NCBI GenBank assembly: GCA_947095535.1
Contig: OX352774.1
Span: 116,687,996-116,751,995, forward strand
DNA length: 64,000 nt
Reading direction: 5' to 3'
Origin: Poecilobothrus nobilitatus
Lineage: Eukaryota; Arthropoda; Insecta; Diptera; Dolichopodidae
The notes under the pieces are model-generated. The model saw only the letters and a list, made by a program, of their open reading frames with translations. It was not told the origin of the DNA and did no database searches. The position numbers and the translations under genes are program-made. The stretch's first letter is position 1, and every line of letters begins with the position of its first letter. Shown in pieces: positions 57,490 through 64,000 of this stretch.

Positions 57490-60040
57490 AGTATCTCTAT
57501 TAAATACCGAATTACTTTATAATTTATTTTCTTCTCGAGTTCTCCTTTAACTGAAAATCACAATTTATCATTTAAGTAAATGTAGGGAAAAAGTTTCTTT
57601 CTGTGGTTCGTTTAAGTAATTATTGAGTAAAAAAAAAACTTTCTTTAAGAATCTGTTAATTTGAATATCATAGAGAGAATAAAAGACAGTATTTTTGAAC
57701 TTTTTTATTATTTATAATTAAAACCATGACTTGATTTAAAGCTATTACTTACGGATGAAAACCTTTTTTTTGTTCTTTTTTTTATCGCTTTAAACACCGA
57801 GGTATGTATTTCAAATTATAAAGTACTTATATTATAAGGTATAGGATTATAATTTGTAAGGATTTAAAATTATTTTCTTCAAATCAATTATGTAAAAATT
57901 ATCTTTAAGAAAATAAACCGTTTTAATTTGTGTTAATTTTTTTCTTTTTTGTATCAGACATTTTCTCTCACTTTTGAAAGAACTGAAATAGAATAAGAAA
58001 GAAAACACTGCCTTTTTTTTTTGTTCAAAATTCATTTACCATATTTTTTACTAAAAGAATTTTTTTTTTGTATTTTTTGAATACTAAAATTTTCACTTTT
58101 TCAAATCAATCCAGATTACATTCAATTCGATTCAAGCGACGTCCAGTCTTTGTTTCTAATTAAAGTGAAAAAAAAAAACTAAGATAACATAAAAAAAAAA
58201 AAAAAAATTTTGTTCAACTCAGGTGTTTAGCATCAGTAACTTTTTTTATTTTAAGTATTTCAACGGAAATTTCATAAAGTTGGAAATAAAAATGGAAAAA
58301 TTTTTTTTTTTACAACAATACTTAGATGAGATGAATTGATTTTATTAAAAAAAAAAAAAAATCAGAATAGATCAGTATTTTCCTCTATTATAGAAGGAAA
58401 AATCAAAAATTAAAAAATAAAAATGCAAACGATAAAAAAAGCGCAAGTATTTCGAAAAGTTTTATCTGAAAGTTGAAGAAAAATAACCAAACAAACCAGT
58501 ACTTTTTATAACCTCTTTAAAATTTATTCATGCTAAGTATTTAGAAAACTCGTTTATAAATAAGTACTTAGTTTAGGGGCAAAACTTCAGAATTTATAAT
58601 CTATAACTTTTGACAGGAAATTTATTGAAGTGTCTGCATTTGAAAAACTACACAACATGCAAATTAAAAAAGTAAATGCAAAACAGAGAAAAGTAGAAAA
58701 TGTTAAATTTTTAATAGAATTTAAAGCTAGAGGAATAAATTTTTAAATTTCTATTGTTGACAACTTTATTATAAAAAAATCACCAGTCCTTGAATAAAAA
58801 TTATTTAAATTATTAAATTTAAAATTAGTTAATATAAATTACAGTTAAATTTTAAAAACCTAAAAATTTGATAGATTTCAGTCACGTGACTTACAAAAAA
58901 AAAAACCAATTACTATTTTACGTTATTTAAACTGATAGATAATTGCTTCTCTTTTTCAAAGTTTTTTTGTAAATAATATCAAATATTTTTTTTTGCATTT
59001 TACTTATGACTTGTGTCCTTGAGTTTTTCCATTTTTTAAAAATATATTTAAGTACTTATTTCTATTCTCTTCTTCATTTTTATTCTTATCTTTTCAAAAC
59101 GTTCTAAAATTAATGATATTTTTGTTTGTCATTTTCATTGTTTTATTAAAACATTAACCGAGTAATCATTACCATCATTACCAAGTATATAATATACAAT
59201 ATTTATAATATGTATACATATATATATATATATATATGTAATGTAACATAATTAATGTATCAGAATTTTAAAAATTTAAAATGAATTTTTCACAACTACC
59301 ATGAACACATATAGCTACTATCAAATGACGGAAATTCTTTTGCCATTTTTTTTTTATTTCCTTCTTCTAACATTGTTCAATTTTTATATTTTGTTGATTG
59401 TCAGGTTATATGAATCCTGAGAATGAAATTTATATAATTAAAGGAGCATATTAAAAAGGACTTGTTTTCAAGGAAATTTTTTTTTTTTTTAAATCATTAC
59501 GGAACTATCAAAAATAACGTTAAAAGAAAATGAAAATGAGAGAAACAAAAAAGTTGGACTTTCTTCTAGTCTGACTTTTACTGTCTTATTTTCTTCCCTA
59601 ACCTAACTCTCAAAGTTTAGTTATATTTTACATGGATTGTTAGTTGTTTTATATATATTTGAGACTCCTGTATAACTTTTGTATCTGTTAATGTTTATAA
59701 TTACCAAAAAACAAAACAGAAACTAAAGGATACTCTTAAGGATGAAATATTTTTGTTTTATTTTAATTAAGGCACTTACTAATGTATATAATTAGGTATT
59801 CTTCTTTTAAGAATATTTTCATCAAGTATCATTTAAATTATAATAAATAAAAGGAAATTAATTTAATGTTTAACCGGAAAAATTAAAACCTAAAACAAAA
59901 TTCTAGTAAAATTTGTATATAGCTATAAAATAATTAGTTAAGGAAATATTAATTTTTCGTTTAAAATCAAATCTCCTTTTATTTTAATAATTATAATATT
60001 TTTGAAAATTTATTTTATACTTAATTAACAAAATAAAAAA
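57490..60040. other. AT-rich noncoding DNA
   Basis: No gene or repeat family is seen. There is an (AT)n run near 59217-59237 and many A and T runs. Confidence 0.55.
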
Positions 60041-60198
60041 GACCTCAATTTCCTAGTGGTTAAAAATGTATTAAATACGCGATAAACAACGAAGGAGTAT
60101 GGGTTCGAATCTATCCCCAACACGTCGTAGGAATAATTCCCCCTTGCGATATACGCATGAAAATGAAAGGTTGTGTAATTATTTGATAAAAAAAAAAT
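60041..60198 (+). mobile_element. tRNA-derived SINE, copy 7
   Basis: GACCTCAATTTCCTAGTGGT keeps the A-box position with substitutions. AATACGCGATAAACAACGAA, GGAGTATGGGTTCGAATCTA (B box) and ACGTCGTAGGAATAATTCCC follow. It ends GAAAGGTTGTGTAATTATTT and poly(A). It is nearly full length but diverged. Confidence 0.82.
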
Positions 60199-60870
60199 TA
60201 ACTAAATTTTTACCCCCATTTTTATATTAAACAAACCTATAGTTCTTGTACAAAATGTTTATTGTTAACCAGTTTTTATACACGGTCAAAATTTAAATTT
60301 AAAAAATAATTTTATAAATGATTCTGACCCTTCACCCTCACTCATAAAGTTGTATATAAACTTTCATATATATATATAAGTATAACTTCCAAATGTTATA
60401 GTATATTTTGAGTTCGACTTAACACCAAATTTAAATATTCTGTACAAAATTAGTACTTTTAGTTACTTAAATATTCTAACTATACTTACTAAGTAAGAGC
60501 TTATCTATAAAAATTTTAATTTAAGCTGATTCGGACAAGGATCGATGATTTTAATTTGAATCGAAGAAAACCATATTAGTTACTTATACATATATTTTGA
60601 AGTCTAAGTGGTCTATAAGTCTTTAAAAAACGAATATTTTTATTAAGTACATAAGTATTGTTTTTTTTTTTGTTAAAGCTGACTCCAAAAATTATAATTT
60701 TAAAGTTAATTGATTAAATTGACAACGCCTCAAATCGAAACAATATAACCTAGACTTAATTTTATTTATATTTAGATTCAAACATAACTTAAAAGAATAA
60801 AACTCAATGGATATAAATAGTTTAAAGTATATGATTACATTTTTGCCTATCAAATATAATTAAAAATATG
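60199..60870. other. AT-rich noncoding DNA
   Basis: No feature is seen. Confidence 0.5.
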
Positions 60871-61032
60871 GGGCCTCGGTGGTCTAGTAAGTATAAAGCG
60901 TATAAAGTACGCTGTAAACATCGAGAGAGTGTGGGTTCAAATCCCACACACGTTACGACACTTACAGCCACGCCTGAACAGGAAAGGCTGTGTAATTTCC
61001 TATCCACATTTATGTGGCAGAGAAATGCATTA
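60871..61032 (+). mobile_element. tRNA-derived SINE, copy 8
   Basis: GGGCCTCGGTGGTCTAGTAA (A box), TACGCTGTAAACATCGAGAG, GTGGGTTCAAATCCCACACA (B box in a paired arm), CACTTACAGCCACGCCTGAA, CAGGAAAGGCTGTGTAATTT, CCTATCCACATTTATGTGGC and AGAGAAATGCATTA. The TTATTCCCCC module is missing between CGTTACGA and CACTTACAG. The antisense open frame at 60822-61007 lies over the SINE. Confidence 0.88.
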
Positions 61033-61502
61033 TGTACTTAATTTTGTTAATCAACCCAAAAATATTCGAAGTACTTAAGTAAACACAAACATAATCTCTT
61101 TTTAAATAAAATTATTAAATATTTAATTTATTACATTATGTTCTACATAGATTAAAGAATAAATAAGTGCGCTATAGTTAAGTATATGTAGTCACGACTC
61201 AAAATATTAACTATTTTAATTTGAAGATCTTTTTGAAAAAGTTAGCTAATTATCTTTTATAATGTCAGAAGGTACTTTAGTTAGTTAAGTATAGTTTAAA
61301 AATTTAATTGTCGCAATTAAAGATTACAATTTTTAAGATTTTTTAAATATTTTAACCTAACTAAATCATTTCTCTTCCGTCTCGAGTGGTATCATCAATG
61401 TAATGACTAGTGACGCGTTAGCTCAACCTTTATCAATAAAAAAAAACCTAACTAAGTAAGTATGTACTATGGGGACAACATTAAAGGAATAATTACTTCC
61501 CT
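61033..61502. other. AT-rich noncoding DNA
   Basis: No feature is seen. Confidence 0.5.
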
Positions 61503-61600
61503 TACTTACAACCTTATTCATTTATGTATGCGGTCGCGGTTATGTACAGAACAATACTTACGACCTTATACATTTATGTATAGTGGTCGGTAAAAAAGCA
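61503..61600. repeat. 53-bp imperfect tandem duplication
   Basis: TACTTACAACCTTATTCATT-TATGTATGCGGTCG and TACTTACGACCTTATACATT-TATGTATAGTGGTCGG are about 53 bp apart. The second unit also resembles the right end of the 49.6-50.0 kb repeat. Confidence 0.7.
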
Positions 61601-61734
61601 CAACAAACGCAATTAGGTAATGCTTCTGGAAGTTTGGTATAAATAAAAGTAAGTAATTCTTCATTTTCTTAAGAATTTGTTAATAATTTATTTACAAATT
61701 CAACAAATAACTTGCAGAATATAACTAGACATTT

Positions 61735-61900
61735 TGAGTGACATAAAAAAATGTTTTTGTACTATGATTCATTTTTTTAAAAGCTTATCCATGGTTAAAA
61801 TTTCATTGTTCTGTAAAAGTATAGAACTTTTGTAAACAGACATTCGGACGGAGAAAATGAAACTAATAAGAAAAATTTTCAATTTTTTTTTTTAAAATGT
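61735..61900 (-). repeat. Fragment of interspersed repeat family B
   Basis: ATCCATGGTTAAAATTTC, AGAACTTTTGTAAACAGACA, TTCGGACGGAG and GAAACTAATAAG parallel 53955-54050 of the long family-B copy. About 150 bp are preserved. Confidence 0.65.
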
Positions 61901-64000
61901 GTTAAAATCAAAATTTGCATAGACTTTTTATTTAGTGTTAAATAAAGAATTTTTTCTATTTTAAAATTTATTGATTTCATATTTTGATTTTGATTAAAAG
62001 AAAACTTGTATGGTAATCTAAAATCGAATTCTTTAATATTAAAAAATTGTTATCTACTAACTACTACTATAAATAACAAATCTATCTTATCAATTATAAA
62101 TAAAAAACGAACAGAACAAAAAAAAAAATGTAAGTAAAAAGTTAAAAATTAAAAACATTAACACTTAAACACATTATAAAATATTATACTTCTAGACTTA
62201 ATACTTACTTAATAATGTATACCTATACATAGTTATGTATACATAAGTACTTTTATATCTATAGATAAATAGAACACATATGACTTAATGCATATATACA
62301 TATATGCATATCATATGGCAATAAAAAATGTGTGTACATATATGTAATACTATCAATAAGTATGCATAAGTATCTAAGTAATATGGTAATATGATATTTT
62401 TTGAGAATATTTAAATTAAAGTTATCTTAAAAAACATAAAAACTTGTATAGATTAATTTTAAACAAGTTAAGTAGGTACATACGTATATATGTATATCTC
62501 CAGTTGAAGCAAAATTGTATCTAAGTTTTTTTTTAAGTTTACAAAAATGCGATGAATAAGTAGCTATATAGTTTTCTATAATAATTAAATAAAGGGGGAG
62601 TTGGATATGTATAATACACCGGTTTGATAGGAAAATAATTTTTAAAAATATGCGAAGAAAAGAATGTATTTAACCATTGGGAAGCATTACCCTTTACAGT
62701 GAAAAAGAAAACCTCCTTTTTTTTTTTAATAAAATCAATAAGTATCTTATAGCAAAGATTTAAAGAACCTTAATTAGACAAAGTGCAAATATTTTTTATT
62801 ATTATTAGACTTAATTCAAATATTTATTTTTTTTATTTATCAAACATCAATACAACGAAAGACTTTCAATTCGATTGTTTGGAGAAGTAACTAAGTATAT
62901 TATTTTGTAAAAACATGGTTGGCATAATAAATAATGTTGTCATTTGCCAATAAACTAATTTTGTGATGAAGATTTTTTTATTTTTGTTATAAGTATAGGT
63001 ATGTTTTTTTGACATAGGAAGATATTAATAAATATAATATGCATATATAAGTATATGTATGTAGATCTAAAAACTTTTGAAAAGGTCAGTAAAATTTCGT
63101 CTAACACATCTTCATGAAAAATTTAATAAAAATAAATTAATTAGATTAAAAATTAAACTAAAATGAAATAATTTTAGTTCAAGATAATTTTATTTGAAAG
63201 AAAATAAAAGAAAAATATAGTAAGTAATAAAATTTAACTTTTATAAACTAAAAACAACCTTAACCTTCTAAAAAATTTTTTAAATAACATACAAACTGAA
63301 TTTTATGATATTTTAATAGATAAACTTAGTTTATTAAATGAGTTCATGAGCACAAAAATGTGTGTTCAGATCAATATAACATTTTGAATCAAATTTAAAA
63401 TCTAAAACTCAAATTTAAATCTAAATATGTACTCAGTTATGTACAGCAATATGTAATAATATACTTTTAAGTACATATGTACCTATTTTATTTAATTTTC
63501 TATTTTTTTCTATGCCTCGTCCGTCATATCAGATTTTAACAAGCATTGAATTAGATAAGTGAATATCAGTGTAATAAATCCTGGTTGAATCCTGAAATAT
63601 TAAATAATGCATAAATCATTGAAAAGGTGTTATTCCCTGATTCCCGTCCAGGGGATAACAAAACAAAATATGACACACAATAATATAACACTATGTTTAT
63701 GTACAGAAAAAAGTATACGTTCAAAAGGATTTACATAATATATTTATTATTATAGCTACATATCTACATGTTATGTATATTATTATGTAGTTACCTATTA
63801 GTATTAATAAATGATTACATACCATAAAAATCCTCACATTTCACAAGAACACAACACATTACGATAGTATGTATTTAGCAATCAAATAGTGTACTATATA
63901 CATATGTAGTTTTGTTAGGGTAAATAGATAGTGCAAAAACACTGCAAAATTGCCAAAAAAAAAAAATTGCGAGTAAAAACATTAATTTTTTGTCTGATCA
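61901..64000. other. AT-rich noncoding DNA to window end
   Basis: No gene is seen. A weak stem (GTTATTCCCTG with CAGGGGATAAC) lies at 63629-63659, and TATGCATA-type repeats occur at about 62285-62345. Confidence 0.55.

Overview
The window reads as a gene-poor, extremely AT-rich stretch of an insect nuclear genome, most likely a fly. By eye G+C is well under 30%, with many long A and T homopolymers. No host protein-coding exon, rRNA, functional tRNA gene or CRISPR array can be supported. The longest open frame on either strand is about 108 codons, and the longer frames lie inside repeats or in homopolymer-rich sequence. The fly assignment rests on repeats built like the Drosophila DINE-1/INE-1 (helentron-derived) elements: they start TTATACCC, carry a GTCC/CCGTC microsatellite near the 5' end, have a subterminal inverted repeat, and end in a small hairpin followed by CTCTTCCTCGTTT. 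This assignment is an inference from structure and was not checked against a database.

Layout. At 0-8.7 kb lies a block of three DINE-like elements (2.03-2.80, 3.55-5.15 and 5.80-7.77 kb, the last with an internal array of about 306-bp units), then a 3' fragment of a LINE reverse transcriptase (7.93-8.68 kb, minus). At 8.7-18 kb the sequence is mostly featureless, apart from a broken LINE RNase H fragment (10.84-11.62 kb), a LINE reverse-transcriptase tail (15.22-16.10 kb) and a 21-bp-arm perfect hairpin at 17.4 kb. At 18-30 kb there are a tRNA-derived SINE, a TA-flanked MITE, a MITE with a perfect 8-bp target duplication (19.97-20.60 kb), a minus-strand DINE-like element, a tRNA-like repeat, a family-B repeat, a 21-C homopolymer and two more terminal-inverted-repeat elements. 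At 30-44 kb there are further SINEs, family-B repeats, LINE tails, and a PIF/Harbinger-like MITE with TTA target duplications (38.33-38.74 kb). At 44.6-48.5 kb lie two different hAT DNA transposons, each with recognisable but broken C-terminal transposase sequence on the minus strand; the first has a DINE-like element nested in it. At 49.6-54.2 kb there are another LINE fragment with VPQG and FADD motifs, a 23-bp perfect-TIR element with a SINE nested in it, a family-B repeat and a GC-rich palindrome. At 54.2-64 kb three SINE copies and a few small repeats sit in otherwise plain AT-rich DNA.

How the parts relate. Nothing here forms an operon or pathway. The window is a layered deposit of mobile elements: LINEs that could in principle move the SINEs, hAT and TA- or TTA-inserting DNA transposons with their non-autonomous derivatives, and rolling-circle-type DINE-like elements. 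Nesting gives a partial relative chronology: DINE inside hAT, and SINE inside the 51.2-52.6 kb element. All recognised coding remnants carry stops or frameshifts, so none looks active. I found no convincing new molecular system. The best leads are the internally tandem DINE-like element, the family-B/DINE chimera, the motif-rich 51.2-52.6 kb TIR element, the 8-bp-TSD MITE and the 17.4 kb hairpin.
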